Origin: Clostridioides sp. ES-S-0010-02
GTDB lineage: Bacteria; Bacillota; Clostridia; Peptostreptococcales; Peptostreptococcaceae
Direction: 5' to 3'
DNA: 64,000 nucleotides
Assembly: GCA_020641055.1 (NCBI GenBank)
Contig: CP067345.1
Coordinates: 2,163,317 to 2,227,316, forward strand
The position numbers and the translations under genes were made by a program. The notes below the pieces were generated by a model that did no database searches, had not been told where the DNA came from, and saw nothing but the letters and a program-made list of their open reading frames with translations. Every line of letters starts with the position of its first letter. The first letter of the stretch is position 1. Below, piece after piece: positions 16,875-26,486 of this stretch.

Positions 16875-18860
16875 ATGAAAAATATAATTAACATCCTAGA
16901 TGATTTGACTATAAATAAAATAGCAGCAGGAGAAGTAGTAGAAAGACCGTCTTCTGCATTAAAAGAATTAATTGAGAATTCTATTGATGCAGGTGCAAAT
17001 AAGATTTCTATAGATATCATTGATGGAGGAAAAACCTTAATTAAAATCACAGATAATGGAATAGGAATACCTTCAAGCGAAGTTGAGAAATCATTTTTAA
17101 GACATGCTACTAGTAAAATTAAAAAAATTGATGATTTATATGATTTGTACTCTCTTGGATTTAGAGGAGAAGCATTAGCATCTATTTCAGCTATATCAAA
17201 ATTAGAAATGATTACTAAAACCAAGGATGAAATGGTTGGAACTAAAATATTTGTAGAAGGTGGAAAAATAGTTTCAAAGGAGCCAATTGGTTCCACTAAT
17301 GGTACAACAATCATTATAAAAGAGATTTTCTTTAATACACCAGCAAGACAGAAATTTTTGAAATCTACCCATGCTGAAACCATAAACATAAGTGATTTGA
17401 TAAATAAGCTTGCAATAGGCAATCCTAATATCCAATTTAAATATACAAATAATAATAAACAAATGTTAAATACACCAGGTGATGGAAAGCTCATAAATAC
17501 TATTAGGAGTATATATGGAAAAGAAATAACGGAAAACCTAATAAATATAGAATTTAAATGCAATCACTTTAAAATTGATGGATATATAGGAAATAATAAC
17601 ATCTATCGTTCCAATAAAAACTTGCAACATATCTATATAAATAAAAGATTTGTAAAAAGTAAAATAATTATAGATGCAATAACTGAAAGTTATAAGTCTA
17701 TAATTCCAATAGGTAAGCATGCTGTTTGTTTTTTAAATATAGAAGTAGACCCAGCAGGTATTGATGTAAATATACATCCTAATAAGCTTGAAGTTAAATT
17801 TGAAAAAGAACAAGAAGTGTATATAGAGCTAAGAGATTTTTTAAAAGTTAAATTAATACATTCTAACCTTATTGGAAAGTATGCTACATATAATGATAAA
17901 AAAACGCAGCCTCGAATTGCTATCAATAGTAGAGAAAAAAGTACAGATTATGAATTTAAAAATAAGAACTTCATTGAAGCTAATTCAAAAAATAATAATA
18001 CAACTAAAGAGAAAGATGAATTCATTGAAGTTGTAAGTTTATCAAGTGAAAAACCAATAGACGAATTTCCTTCTGTAAGCGAAGTTTTAAATGCAAATAT
18101 AGAAAATGAATTAAAAAATACGGGCTCTTTAGAAGAAGAGGTTGTAAATGACAATATACAAGAAGAATTTCAAGTTGATAGGCCTAAACAAATTGATAGT
18201 TCTAAAAATGAAGATAGTAATTATTTAGAAAGAAGTATTAAAGACAGCCAAGAGGAATATTTAACTAATTCAAAACAAAGATTTTCTTTATATGGATATT
18301 CTGTAATTGGAGTCGTATTTAATACTTATATAATTCTAAGTAAAGATGATTCTATGTATTTGTTAGACCAACATGCTGCACATGAAAGAGTTTTGTATGA
18401 GAGATATATGGATAAGTTCTATAGACAAGATATCAATATGCAAATACTTTTAGACCCAGTAATTCTTGAAGTATCAAATGTAGATATGCTTCAAATTGAA
18501 AATAATTTAGAGTTATTTATGAAATTTGGTTTCGAATTAGAAGTTTTTGGCAACAATCATGTAATGATAAGATGTGTTCCAACTATATTTGGAATTCCAG
18601 AAACTGAAAAGTTTATACTTCAAATAATTGATAATATAGATGAGATTACAAGTAATTATGATTTAAAAGGTGAGAGATTTGCATCTATGGCATGTAGGTC
18701 TGCTATAAAAGCAAATGATAAAATATATGATATTGAGATAAAAAGCTTATTGGAACAATTAGAAAATTGTGAGAATCCATTTACGTGTCCTCATGGCAGA
18801 CCTATAATGGTTGAAATTTCTAAGACCGAAATAGAAAAAATGTTTAAAAGAATTATGTAA
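16875..18860 (+). CDS. mutL: DNA mismatch repair protein MutL (endonuclease type)
   Basis: The 661-aa protein has the GHKL ATPase domain at the N-terminus (NKIAAGEVVERPSSALKEL, DNGIGI, GFRGEAL) and a variable linker of about residues 350-450. The C-terminal dimerisation/endonuclease domain has DQHAAHERVLYE from D498 (the DQHA-x2-E-x4-E nicking motif), then ACRSAI and CPHGRP. The nuclease motif means strand discrimination by MutL nicking, as in bacteria without MutH. It is cotranscribed with mutS. The start is ATG after AGAGGTG. Confidence 0.98.
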   Translation: MKNIINILDDLTINKIAAGEVVERPSSALKELIENSIDAGANKISIDIIDGGKTLIKITDNGIGIPSSEVEKSFLRHATSKIKKIDDLYDLYSLGFRGEALASISAISKLEMITKTKDEMVGTKIFVEGGKIVSKEPIGSTNGTTIIIKEIFFNTPARQKFLKSTHAETINISDLINKLAIGNPNIQFKYTNNNKQMLNTPGDGKLINTIRSIYGKEITENLINIEFKCNHFKIDGYIGNNNIYRSNKNLQHIYINKRFVKSKIIIDAITESYKSIIPIGKHAVCFLNIEVDPAGIDVNIHPNKLEVKFEKEQEVYIELRDFLKVKLIHSNLIGKYATYNDKKTQPRIAINSREKSTDYEFKNKNFIEANSKNNNTTKEKDEFIEVVSLSSEKPIDEFPSVSEVLNANIENELKNTGSLEEEVVNDNIQEEFQVDRPKQIDSSKNEDSNYLERSIKDSQEEYLTNSKQRFSLYGYSVIGVVFNTYIILSKDDSMYLLDQHAAHERVLYERYMDKFYRQDINMQILLDPVILEVSNVDMLQIENNLELFMKFGFELEVFGNNHVMIRCVPTIFGIPETEKFILQIIDNIDEITSNYDLKGERFASMACRSAIKANDKIYDIEIKSLLEQLENCENPFTCPHGRPIMVEISKTEIEKMFKRIM

Positions 18861-18898
18861 AATATTTTGGATATTTAAAATATATGGAAAGGAATGTT

Positions 18899-19834
18899 AT
18901 GAAAAAAATACCACTTATAATACTTACAGGTCCAACTGCTGTTGGAAAGACTGATTTGTCAATAAAGTTAGCAAAAGATATGGATGCAGAGATAATTTCA
19001 GCAGATTCTATGCAAATATATAAATATATGGATATTGGAAGTGCAAAAGTTACATCTGAGGAAATGCAAGGAGTAAAGCATTATCTTATAGATGAGGTTA
19101 AACCTGACTATCCATTTTCAGTTTCAGAATTTCAACAAAGGGCAAAAAAATATATATCTGAAATAAATCAAAAGGGAAAGTGTGTTTTAGTGACTGGAGG
19201 AACAGGTCTTTATCTCAATTCTTTAATATACAATATGGATTTTGCAAAATCTGATGCTAATAATGAATTAAGAAAAGAACTTCAAAAACAACTTCTTGAG
19301 AATGGAATAGATTACATGCATGATAGATTAAAATTACTTGATGAAGAAGCTGCTGATAGAATTCATAAAAACAATACAAAGAGAGTTATAAGAGCACTTG
19401 AAGTTTGTTTAAGTGGTAATAAAATGAATGATTTTTCAAGTGACTTAAAATTTAATGACGATTATCAACCTATAATAATAGTTTTGAATAGAGATAGAGA
19501 GCATTTGTATGAAAGAATAAATATGAGAGTCGATATCATGATAGAGAGTGGTTTAGTTGAAGAAGTTAAAAAACTCCTAAATATGGGATTTAAAAAAGAT
19601 ATGATATCAATGCAAGGTATAGGATACAAAGAGATGTTGAAGTATCTAGATGGAGAATATACATATGAAGAGGCCATTGAAATAATAAAAAGGGATTCTA
19701 GAAGGTATGCAAAACGTCAGATAACTTGGTTTAAAAGATATGAAACAGCAAAATGGTTTGATTTGGATAAATATGAAGATATAGATTTATTAAAAAATGA
19801 AATAATTATATATATTAAAAATTCTATAAAATAA
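18899..19834 (+). CDS. miaA: tRNA dimethylallyltransferase MiaA
   Basis: MiaA transfers dimethylallyl to A37 of tRNAs reading UNN codons, giving the substrate for MiaB. The P-loop GPTAVGKT follows the start closely, then ISADSMQIYKYMDIGSAKVT and DYPFSVSEF. The IPPT-type IGYKEM and KRQITWFKR blocks are near the C-terminus. I choose ATG at 18899 over the in-frame ATG at 18884 because GGAAAGG lies 6 bases upstream. That gives 311 aa, the family norm. It is part of the mutS-mutL-miaA-hfq order. Confidence 0.97.
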   Translation: MKKIPLIILTGPTAVGKTDLSIKLAKDMDAEIISADSMQIYKYMDIGSAKVTSEEMQGVKHYLIDEVKPDYPFSVSEFQQRAKKYISEINQKGKCVLVTGGTGLYLNSLIYNMDFAKSDANNELRKELQKQLLENGIDYMHDRLKLLDEEAADRIHKNNTKRVIRALEVCLSGNKMNDFSSDLKFNDDYQPIIIVLNRDREHLYERINMRVDIMIESGLVEEVKKLLNMGFKKDMISMQGIGYKEMLKYLDGEYTYEEAIEIIKRDSRRYAKRQITWFKRYETAKWFDLDKYEDIDLLKNEIIIYIKNSIK

Positions 19835-19949
19835 TATATATAAATTTTTAAGTATACAACTTCATATTGAAAATTTATCATAACTTATATAGAATATAAG
19901 ATAGGAATATTTTAGATGTTCAATTTAATCTTGGGAGGGTACAAATCTA

Positions 19950-20210
19950 ATGAAAAATACAGTTTTAAATTTACAAGATTTGTTTTTAAATAATGCTAGG
20001 AAAGAAAGGATACCTGTTACTATATATTTAGTCAATGGAGTTCAAGTCAAAGGGCTTGTAAAAGGATTTGACAGTTATATAATATTGATAGAAGGGGACA
20101 ATAGACAACAAAACATGATTTATAAACATGCTGTTTCGACTATACAACCTGGTAAATATATTAATTTAACTAATCAAAATCAAAATAATAACAACAATAA
20201 CAATAGATAA
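19950..20210 (+). CDS. hfq: RNA chaperone Hfq
   Basis: The 86-aa Sm-like protein forms hexameric rings that bind small RNAs and mRNAs. It has [20 protein letters not shown] (Sm1) and the proximal-site [10 protein letters not shown] (Sm2 with the KH pair). The C-terminus after GKYINLTNQ is a short tract composed almost entirely of Asn and Gln ending in Arg, unlike the E. coli tail. The start is ATG after GGGAGGGTACAAATCTA. It lies 115 bp after miaA, the conserved position. Confidence 0.97.
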   Translation: MKNTVLNLQDLFLNNARKERIPVTIYLVNGVQVKGLVKGFDSYIILIEGDNRQQNMIYKHAVSTIQPGKYINLTNQNQNNNNNNNR

Positions 20211-20232
20211 CTAATTTAATTTAAGATAATTA

Positions 20233-20294
20233 AAAGGAGACTTATGCTAACTTATAAACTACAATTTATTTGTTTTAGTAAAATAGTCTCCTTT
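20233..20294 (+). terminator. Long-loop stem between hfq and the PLP enzyme gene
   Basis: AAAGGAGACT (20233-20242) pairs perfectly with AGTCTCCTTT (20285-20294) over a 42-nt loop. There is no strong T-run, so it may be an mRNA-stability or attenuation element rather than a full terminator. The 5' arm also contains an unused Shine-Dalgarno-like AAGGAG. Confidence 0.5.
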
Positions 20295-20333
20295 GATATG
20301 TTTAAATAAAATAACAAAGAGACAGGTGATAAA

Positions 20334-21614
20334 ATGCTTAATGAGACAAAAGAATTATTGAAAGGTTACTATGGTATAGATGATGATACTTTTAAATTAT
20401 CACAAGAAATAATGGAAGATATAAAATATAAGTTTGAGGAAATAAAAGAAATAAGAGAATACAATCAATATAAAGTTTTAAAAGCTATGCAAGAATCTAA
20501 ATTAAGTGACATGCATTTTAATTGGACTACAGGATATGGATATAATGATATTGGACGTGAAAAAGTAGAGGAAATTTATTCAAAAGTTTTTAATACAGAA
20601 GATGCTCTTGTAAGACCAATAATTGTAAATGGAACACACGCACTCACTTTATGTATACAAGGAATAGTCAGACCAGGAGATGAAATTCTATCTGTTACTG
20701 GAAGACCATACGATACTTTAGAGGGTGTTATAGGTATAAGAGAAGAAAAAGGCTCTTTAAAAGAATATGGTGTTACATATGATGATGTAGATTTTTTAGA
20801 AGATGGAAATTTGGATTTAGAAGGAATTAAAAGAAAAATAAATGATAAAACTAAACTTGTTATGATACAAAGGTCAAAAGGGTATTCTTGGAGAAAATCA
20901 CTTTCAATTAGTGATATAAAAGAAGCCATTGATGTAATAAAATCTGTTAAACCAGAAGTTATAGTAATGGTTGATAACTGTTATGGTGAGTTTCTAGATA
21001 CTAAAGAGCCAACTGATGTTGGAGCAGATGTTATGGCTGGTTCTCTAATAAAAAATCCTGGAGGTGGACTTGCATTAACAGGTGGGTATATAGCTGGTAG
21101 AAAAGATTTAATTGAGCTTATATCATATAGAATGACTTCTCCTGGAATAGGTAAAGAATGTGGTCTTACTTTTGGAACTACTAGAAATGTTCTTCAAGGA
21201 TTTTTCCTAGCACCATATGTAGTATCTCAAGCTGTGATGGGAGCTATATTTTGTTCAAGAGCTTTTGAAAAATTAGGATATGATGTATTGCCAAAACATG
21301 ATGATTTAAGAAGTGATATTATTCAGTGTATTAGACTTAATAATGCTGATGAAGTCATAAGTTTTTGCCAAGGAATACAAGAAGCTGCTCCAGTTGATTC
21401 TTATGTTAAACCTGTACCTTGGGATATGCCTGGATATGAAAGTGAAGTTATAATGGCAGCAGGAGCATTTATACAAGGTTCTTCTATAGAACTAAGTGCA
21501 GATGCTCCAATAAGACCTCCTTATAATGTTTACTTCCAAGGAGGGCTTACATTTGACCACTCTAAAATGGGTACTTTAAAAGCAATTGAATTTATAAAAA
21601 AACTAAAAAAGTAA
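20334..21614 (+). CDS. PLP-dependent methionine gamma-lyase/aluminium-resistance family protein (YnbB-like)
   Basis: The 426-aa fold-type I PLP enzyme is of the family annotated 'aluminium resistance protein' or cystathionine gamma-synthase-like. The likely PLP lysine is K240 in GSLIKNPGGGLALTGGY; VNGTHAL and MVDNCYGEF lie upstream. In Bacillus the homologue YnbB also lies near hfq. It probably performs a C-S lyase-type reaction, but the substrate is not established. The start is ATG after GAGACAGGTGATAAA. Confidence 0.85.
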   Translation: MLNETKELLKGYYGIDDDTFKLSQEIMEDIKYKFEEIKEIREYNQYKVLKAMQESKLSDMHFNWTTGYGYNDIGREKVEEIYSKVFNTEDALVRPIIVNGTHALTLCIQGIVRPGDEILSVTGRPYDTLEGVIGIREEKGSLKEYGVTYDDVDFLEDGNLDLEGIKRKINDKTKLVMIQRSKGYSWRKSLSISDIKEAIDVIKSVKPEVIVMVDNCYGEFLDTKEPTDVGADVMAGSLIKNPGGGLALTGGYIAGRKDLIELISYRMTSPGIGKECGLTFGTTRNVLQGFFLAPYVVSQAVMGAIFCSRAFEKLGYDVLPKHDDLRSDIIQCIRLNNADEVISFCQGIQEAAPVDSYVKPVPWDMPGYESEVIMAAGAFIQGSSIELSADAPIRPPYNVYFQGGLTFDHSKMGTLKAIEFIKKLKK

Positions 21615-21683
21615 GCATATTTTTCTTTTAAAAGGTCAAAATATTTACTAGTATATTATGATGAGAATTGAAGGGTGATAATT

Positions 21684-23030
21684 ATGAAAGAACAAATTAA
21701 AGAAAAAGTGAGTTCTCTACAAGATGAAATGATTTCTTCAATACAAGAAAGTGTAAAAATACCTAGTGTTATATCTGAGCCAACTAAAAATTTCCCATTT
21801 GGAGAAAATATAGATAAGGCTTTAAGAGGTATTTTAGACTTATGTAAATCTTTAGGGTTTAAAACAGTATATAAAGATGGATATTATGGCTATGCAGAAA
21901 TAGGACAAGGTGAAAAAATGATAGGTATACTTGGTCATGTTGATGTAGTTCCAGAAGGTGACTTAGAAAGCTGGAATTATCCACCATTTGAAGGTGTTTT
22001 AGAAGATGGTAAGTTATATGGAAGAGGAACACAAGATGATAAAGGACCTACAATATCAGCAATTTATGCAGTAAAAGCTCTTATGGATTTAAATATAGAT
22101 TTAAATAAGAGAATAAGATTCATTTTTGGAGCTGATGAAGAAAATCTTTGGAGATGTATAAATAAATACAAAGAAAATAATGAAGAAGTACCAGACTATG
22201 GATTTACTCCTGATTCTAGATTTCCAATAACAAATGCAGAAAAAGGTCTTTTACAAGTTCATTTAACATGTGAGAGTAAAAGTGATATAGAATTATCAGT
22301 TGGGAAGGCTTTAAATGCAGTTCCAGGAAAAGCAGTTTATATTGGAAAATATTCTGATAAGTTAAAAAAAGAATTAGATAAATTAGGTTTTGAATACACT
22401 GTTGAAGGCAATAAAATATGTATAATAGGAAAAAGTGTTCATTCAGCAGCTAGTGATACTGGTATAAATGCAGTAGCTAGACTTTGTATAGCTCTTAATA
22501 ATATAGGAATAGATTCTAATATAATTAAGTTTTTAGCAGAAGTTATTGGTGAAGATGCTAATGGAAACAATATAGTTCCTAATTGCAAGGATGATGTATC
22601 AGGAAAATTAACAGTAAATATAGGTAAAGTAACTATTGATAGTAAAAAAGAATTTGCTGGAATTGATGTAAGAATTCCTGTAACATATAAAAAAGATGAT
22701 TTTGTAAAAGAACTAAAGAAAATAACAGATAAATATAATTTAGATTATAAAGAATATGATTTCTTAGATTCAATTTATGTTCCAGAAGATACACTTCTTG
22801 TTAAAACATTGAGAAAAGTATATGAAGAGGAAACTGGTCTTGATGGAACACCTCTTTCATCTGGAGGAGCAACTTATGCAAGAGCTTTAGACAATTGTGT
22901 TGCCTTTGGAGCTATTTTCCCAGGGAAACCAGAAACTGAGCATCAAGCTAATGAACATTTGATAGTAGAGGATATTGTAAAAGCTGCTCAAATATATGCT
23001 CTTTCTATTTATGAATTATTAAAGATTTAA
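21684..23030 (+). CDS. M20 family dipeptidase (PepV-like)
   Basis: This is a zinc-dependent metallopeptidase. HVDVVPEGD carries the first metal ligand, GRGTQDDKGP the bridging Asp, GADEEN the catalytic Glu pair, and EHQANEH the last ligand near the C-terminus. The large inserted lid domain and overall layout match PepV-type Xaa-His dipeptidases rather than DapE. I prefer ATG at 21684 behind GAAGGGTG (448 aa) over the GTG three codons earlier. Confidence 0.88.
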   Translation: MKEQIKEKVSSLQDEMISSIQESVKIPSVISEPTKNFPFGENIDKALRGILDLCKSLGFKTVYKDGYYGYAEIGQGEKMIGILGHVDVVPEGDLESWNYPPFEGVLEDGKLYGRGTQDDKGPTISAIYAVKALMDLNIDLNKRIRFIFGADEENLWRCINKYKENNEEVPDYGFTPDSRFPITNAEKGLLQVHLTCESKSDIELSVGKALNAVPGKAVYIGKYSDKLKKELDKLGFEYTVEGNKICIIGKSVHSAASDTGINAVARLCIALNNIGIDSNIIKFLAEVIGEDANGNNIVPNCKDDVSGKLTVNIGKVTIDSKKEFAGIDVRIPVTYKKDDFVKELKKITDKYNLDYKEYDFLDSIYVPEDTLLVKTLRKVYEEETGLDGTPLSSGGATYARALDNCVAFGAIFPGKPETEHQANEHLIVEDIVKAAQIYALSIYELLKI

Positions 23031-23040
23031 ATATAAATAT

Positions 23041-23090
23041 AAAGCTGTCTTGTAATAGGATTTTTTCTAGTAAAAGACAGCTTTATTGTT
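23041..23090 (+). terminator. Bidirectional terminator after the dipeptidase gene
   Basis: AAAGCTGTCTT (23041-23051) pairs with AAGACAGCTTT (23074-23084), followed by ATTGTT. A T-run inside the loop is notable. Confidence 0.8.
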
Positions 23091-23168
23091 GTATTATTAA
23101 ATAAGTTAATAAGATAAATATTTAATAGATATAAAAAATAATAGTAATGTTTATATAGGAGGAATTAT

Positions 23169-24251
23169 ATGAAAATAGCTATATTTTTGGGAGCAGGAGC
23201 TTCAGCTGCAGAAAATTTACCCATTCAAAATGAATTATTTAGTGAATACTTTAAGAAATTAAAACCTAAAAATTATGATACTGATATGAATAGAGAATTG
23301 TATGCCTTTTTTAAACAAATGTTTAATATTGACATAAGAAAAGATAATCTAGATAATGCAAATTTTCCAACATTTGAAGAAGTTTTAGGGCTTTTAGATT
23401 TAGCAGAACAAAGAAGAGAAGCCTTTAGAAATTTTGGACTTGAAAATTTAAATAATAGAAGTGATAGTATACGTTTTTTAAGACAGTATTTAATACTATT
23501 GATGGCTGAAGCAATTCATAATACACCTAGAACAGATAATAAATATCACAAACTTTTAGTTGAAAATCTTTTACAAAATGATTTACTCCTTGATACAACT
23601 TTTATTAGTGCAAATTATGATATACATATAGACAATACAGTTACTGGCTTAAGAGATAAAAATGATTTGCCTATTATGCTTGATTATGGTGTAGAATTTA
23701 CTAATTTTAAGGAAGAATTAAACTGGAGAAAACCAAAAGAACCATTAATTAAACTCTATAAGATACATGGTTCATTGAACTGGCTTTACTGTCCTATTTG
23801 CAATAGTTTAACTCTTACACCACATGAAGGTGGTGTTATGAAACTAATTGAAAATAGTTCAGAAACAAAATGTTTGGAGTGTGGAGAACTGACAGAACCA
23901 ATCATAGTTCCACCAACATATTTTAAGAATATGTCAAATATATTTTTAAGTAATGTTTGGAATGAGACAGAAAAAACTTTGAGAGAGGCTGACCTTCTGG
24001 TATTTTGTGGGTATTCATTTCCAGAGGCTGATATGCATATAAAATATATGTTAAAAAGAGTACAAACAAATGGTGGAAAAACACCTCTTAAAATAATGGT
24101 GTTTAATAATCATTCACAAAAACAAAGGATTACTTTAAAAAAAGAAGAAAGAAGATATAAGCGTTTTTTAGGAGAAGATGTTATATTTACTGATAATTCT
24201 TTTCAAGATTTTTCTATGAACCCATTAAATTTTATAAAAAGTATATACTAA
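23169..24251 (+). CDS. Solitary SIR2-domain protein
   Basis: The 360-aa protein has a Rossmann-type SIR2 fold: GAGASAAENLPI at residues 8-19 for NAD binding, SANYD with N149, IHGSLNW with H200 (the catalytic pair of SIR2 NADases and sirtuins), a zinc ribbon C208-x2-C211 ... C235-x2-C238, then VFCGYSFPEADMHIKY. It belongs to the SIR2_2-like group. Such proteins are NAD-dependent deacylases or NAD-depleting defence effectors. This one has no adjacent TIR, HerA, nuclease or toxin gene, so a role cannot be assigned. The start is ATG after AGGAGGAATTAT, behind a strong terminator. Confidence 0.85.
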   Translation: MKIAIFLGAGASAAENLPIQNELFSEYFKKLKPKNYDTDMNRELYAFFKQMFNIDIRKDNLDNANFPTFEEVLGLLDLAEQRREAFRNFGLENLNNRSDSIRFLRQYLILLMAEAIHNTPRTDNKYHKLLVENLLQNDLLLDTTFISANYDIHIDNTVTGLRDKNDLPIMLDYGVEFTNFKEELNWRKPKEPLIKLYKIHGSLNWLYCPICNSLTLTPHEGGVMKLIENSSETKCLECGELTEPIIVPPTYFKNMSNIFLSNVWNETEKTLREADLLVFCGYSFPEADMHIKYMLKRVQTNGGKTPLKIMVFNNHSQKQRITLKKEERRYKRFLGEDVIFTDNSFQDFSMNPLNFIKSIY

Positions 24252-24334
24252 TTTGGCAATAATAGGATAAAATCCAATAGAAATAAAGTGAATTTAGGTA
24301 TATAATAGAAAATAAAACATAGGGGGTATAAAAA

Positions 24335-24967
24335 ATGAAGGTTTTTGATTTAACTCATGTGACACATAATGATATGCCTGTATATGCAGAGACTAATAGA
24401 CCTGATATAAAAAAAGTAGCTATTATTGAAGAAAATGGATATCAAGAAACATTAATCAGTGTATTTTCTCACAATGGAACTCATATGGATTCACCAAAAC
24501 ATATGTATACTAAAGGTGAATCCTTAGATACATTGGATATAGAAAATTTTGTCGGTAAGGCTTATGTATTAGAACTTGAGCAAGGAAGCAAAAACATAGA
24601 ATTAGAATATCTAAAAAAATATGAAGATGAAATAAAAAGTAGTGAGTTTATAATATTTAAATCAGGTTGGTCAAAGTTTTGGGATAAAAAGCAATATTAT
24701 GTAGGTTATCCTACATTAACAGAAGAGGCTGCAAACTATATAGCTGATAGTAATCTAAAGGGAATAGGAATTGATATGTTATCTGTAGATAGATACGACA
24801 CATCAGCTTTTAAGGTACATCACATTTTATTTGAAAAAGGTAAAATAATAATAGAGAATCTTACAAATTTAGAAGCTGTGCCAGAAAGATTTCTATTTAT
24901 AGCAGCTCCATTTAAGTATAATGACGCTGATGGTGCTCCAGTAAGAGCAATAGCCATAGTAGAATAA
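24335..24967 (+). CDS. Cyclase family protein (kynurenine formamidase-like hydrolase)
   Basis: The 210-aa metal-dependent hydrolase has the cyclase-family signature HNGTHMDSPKH (His/Asp metal ligands) and the downstream VHHILFEKGKIIIENLTNL. The family includes KynB formamidase and isatin hydrolase. No tryptophan-degradation genes are nearby, so the substrate is open. The start is ATG after AGGGGGTATAAAA. The next gene follows after 56 bp and may be cotranscribed. Confidence 0.85.
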   Translation: MKVFDLTHVTHNDMPVYAETNRPDIKKVAIIEENGYQETLISVFSHNGTHMDSPKHMYTKGESLDTLDIENFVGKAYVLELEQGSKNIELEYLKKYEDEIKSSEFIIFKSGWSKFWDKKQYYVGYPTLTEEAANYIADSNLKGIGIDMLSVDRYDTSAFKVHHILFEKGKIIIENLTNLEAVPERFLFIAAPFKYNDADGAPVRAIAIVE

Positions 24968-25023
24968 TATTTACTATAAAACAGGAGAAGTGTAATATAC
25001 AAAGTATTAAAGGAGAATATAGC

Positions 25024-25566
25024 ATGATGAGTGATGTAAAAGATAAAATAACAGAATTATCAGATGCAACTGAAGTAAATTTAAATGAAACTAAAATATA
25101 CAATATTTTAGATAAGTTAAATATTAAATATGAGGTAGTAGAACATGAAGCTGTATATACAGCAGAGCAGTTAGTAATTTTAAATGATATAACAAAAGGA
25201 TGTCAGTGTAAAAATTTATTTTTAAGAAATGCTAAAGGAAACAAATACTATCTAATTGTAGTTAGAGGGGATAAACATGTTGATTTAAATTCAGTTAAAG
25301 AAAAAATAGGAAGTTCTAGGTTATCATTTGCTTCGCCTGAAAGATTATACAATGTACTTAAACTTCTTCCTGGAAGTGTAAATCCTTTTTCATTAGTAAA
25401 TGATACAGAAAGAAAAGTAGAGCTTTACATAGATGAGGATGTAATTAAAGAAGAGTATTTAAATTTTCATCCAAATATAAATACTAAAACTGTAAATATA
25501 TCAAAAAAAGGATTTGAAAAATTTTTGGAATATTTGGAATATCCACTACAAATCATTGACATTTAA
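25024..25566 (+). CDS. Prolyl-tRNA deacylase (ProX/YbaK editing domain)
   Basis: The 180-aa free-standing editing enzyme hydrolyses mischarged Ala- or Cys-tRNA. Typical blocks are HEAVYTAEQ, CKNLFLRNAKGNKYYLIV with the catalytic Lys, and PGSVNPFSLVND. Two adjacent ATG codons are possible starts behind AAAGGAGAATATAGC. It backs up prolyl-tRNA synthetase fidelity. Confidence 0.9.
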   Translation: MMSDVKDKITELSDATEVNLNETKIYNILDKLNIKYEVVEHEAVYTAEQLVILNDITKGCQCKNLFLRNAKGNKYYLIVVRGDKHVDLNSVKEKIGSSRLSFASPERLYNVLKLLPGSVNPFSLVNDTERKVELYIDEDVIKEEYLNFHPNINTKTVNISKKGFEKFLEYLEYPLQIIDI

Positions 25567-25617
25567 GTTTTTAATGAACTTAAGCAAAATTTAATTAACT
25601 AATCGAGGGGAGAAAAA

Positions 25618-26304
25618 ATGTTTGGAGTAATAGCAAATAGTCTAGCAATCGCAGGTGGGTGTATAGTAGGTCTTATAATCAAAGGTGGTTTACCTCAAAG
25701 AGTAAGTGATACTATAATGAATGGAATTGCCCTATGTGTATTATATATAGGGATATCAGGAGCACTAGAGGGAAAGAATACACTAGTGACAATAATATCT
25801 ATAGCTTTAGGAGCTTTAATAGGAGAGTTAATAGATATTGATAAATGGGTAAATAAATTAGGTGCATTTTTGCAGAGTAGGTTTTCTAAAGGCAATAAAA
25901 AGGATTCTATTGCTGAAGGTTTTATATCATCTAGTTTGTTATTTTGTATAGGGGCTATGGCAGTAGTTGGTTCGTTAGAAAGTGGACTTACAGGAAGCCA
26001 TGATACTTTATTTGTAAAATCAGTAATAGATGGGATAGCTTCTGTTATATTTACAGCTTCTTTAGGTATAGGTGTAATGTTTTCTGCTGTATCTGTATTT
26101 TTATATGAAGGTATTATATGTTTAGGGGCATCATTTTTAAATGGATTTTTAAGTGACCCTGTAGTTACAGAAATGACAGCTGCAGGAAGTTTATTAATTA
26201 TAGGACTTGGTTTAAATGTACTTAAGCTAACAAATATAAAAGTAGCAAATCTATTACCAGCCATATTTATACCAATATTATTTGGTGTATTTGGAGTAAT
26301 TTAG
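25618..26304 (+). CDS. DUF554 family membrane protein
   Basis: The 228-aa protein has about six or seven membrane helices. The N-terminal GVIANSLAIAGGCIVG, the GIGVMFSAVSVFLYEG stretch and the SLLFCIGAMAVVGSLESG segment are typical of DUF554 (YdfK-like). Its function is unknown, though a transport role has been suggested for the family. The start is ATG after CGAGGGGAGAAAA, 51 bp after proX. Confidence 0.88.
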   Translation: MFGVIANSLAIAGGCIVGLIIKGGLPQRVSDTIMNGIALCVLYIGISGALEGKNTLVTIISIALGALIGELIDIDKWVNKLGAFLQSRFSKGNKKDSIAEGFISSSLLFCIGAMAVVGSLESGLTGSHDTLFVKSVIDGIASVIFTASLGIGVMFSAVSVFLYEGIICLGASFLNGFLSDPVVTEMTAAGSLLIIGLGLNVLKLTNIKVANLLPAIFIPILFGVFGVI

Positions 26305-26319
26305 AGATTAAAAACTTAA

Positions 26320-26361
26320 AGTTTGTCTAATTTTTTTAAAAACTTTAGACAAATTTTTTAT
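26320..26361 (+). terminator. Terminator after the DUF554 gene
   Basis: TTTGTCTAA (26322-26330) pairs with TTAGACAAA (26345-26353), followed by a run of six T. Confidence 0.85.
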
Positions 26362-26486
26362 TTAGAAGGAAAATGGCTTTCATCATCAAATTAATAATTA
26401 TAGTAGAAATAAGTTTAATATTATGATTATAAAGTTTATATTAAATTTATTTTATTGATGAAACTAATGGGGGAGGTTAAAACTCA

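Noticed and set aside
16805-17563. A 252-codon minus-strand open frame opposite the mutS end and mutL start
   Set aside because: It lies entirely opposite MutS/MutL coding sequence, is hydrophobic as antisense frames in AT-rich DNA tend to be, and has no ribosome binding site.
25695-26264. A 189-codon minus-strand frame opposite the DUF554 gene
   Set aside because: It is a shadow of the plus-strand coding sequence, with repeated simple residue runs and no start signal.
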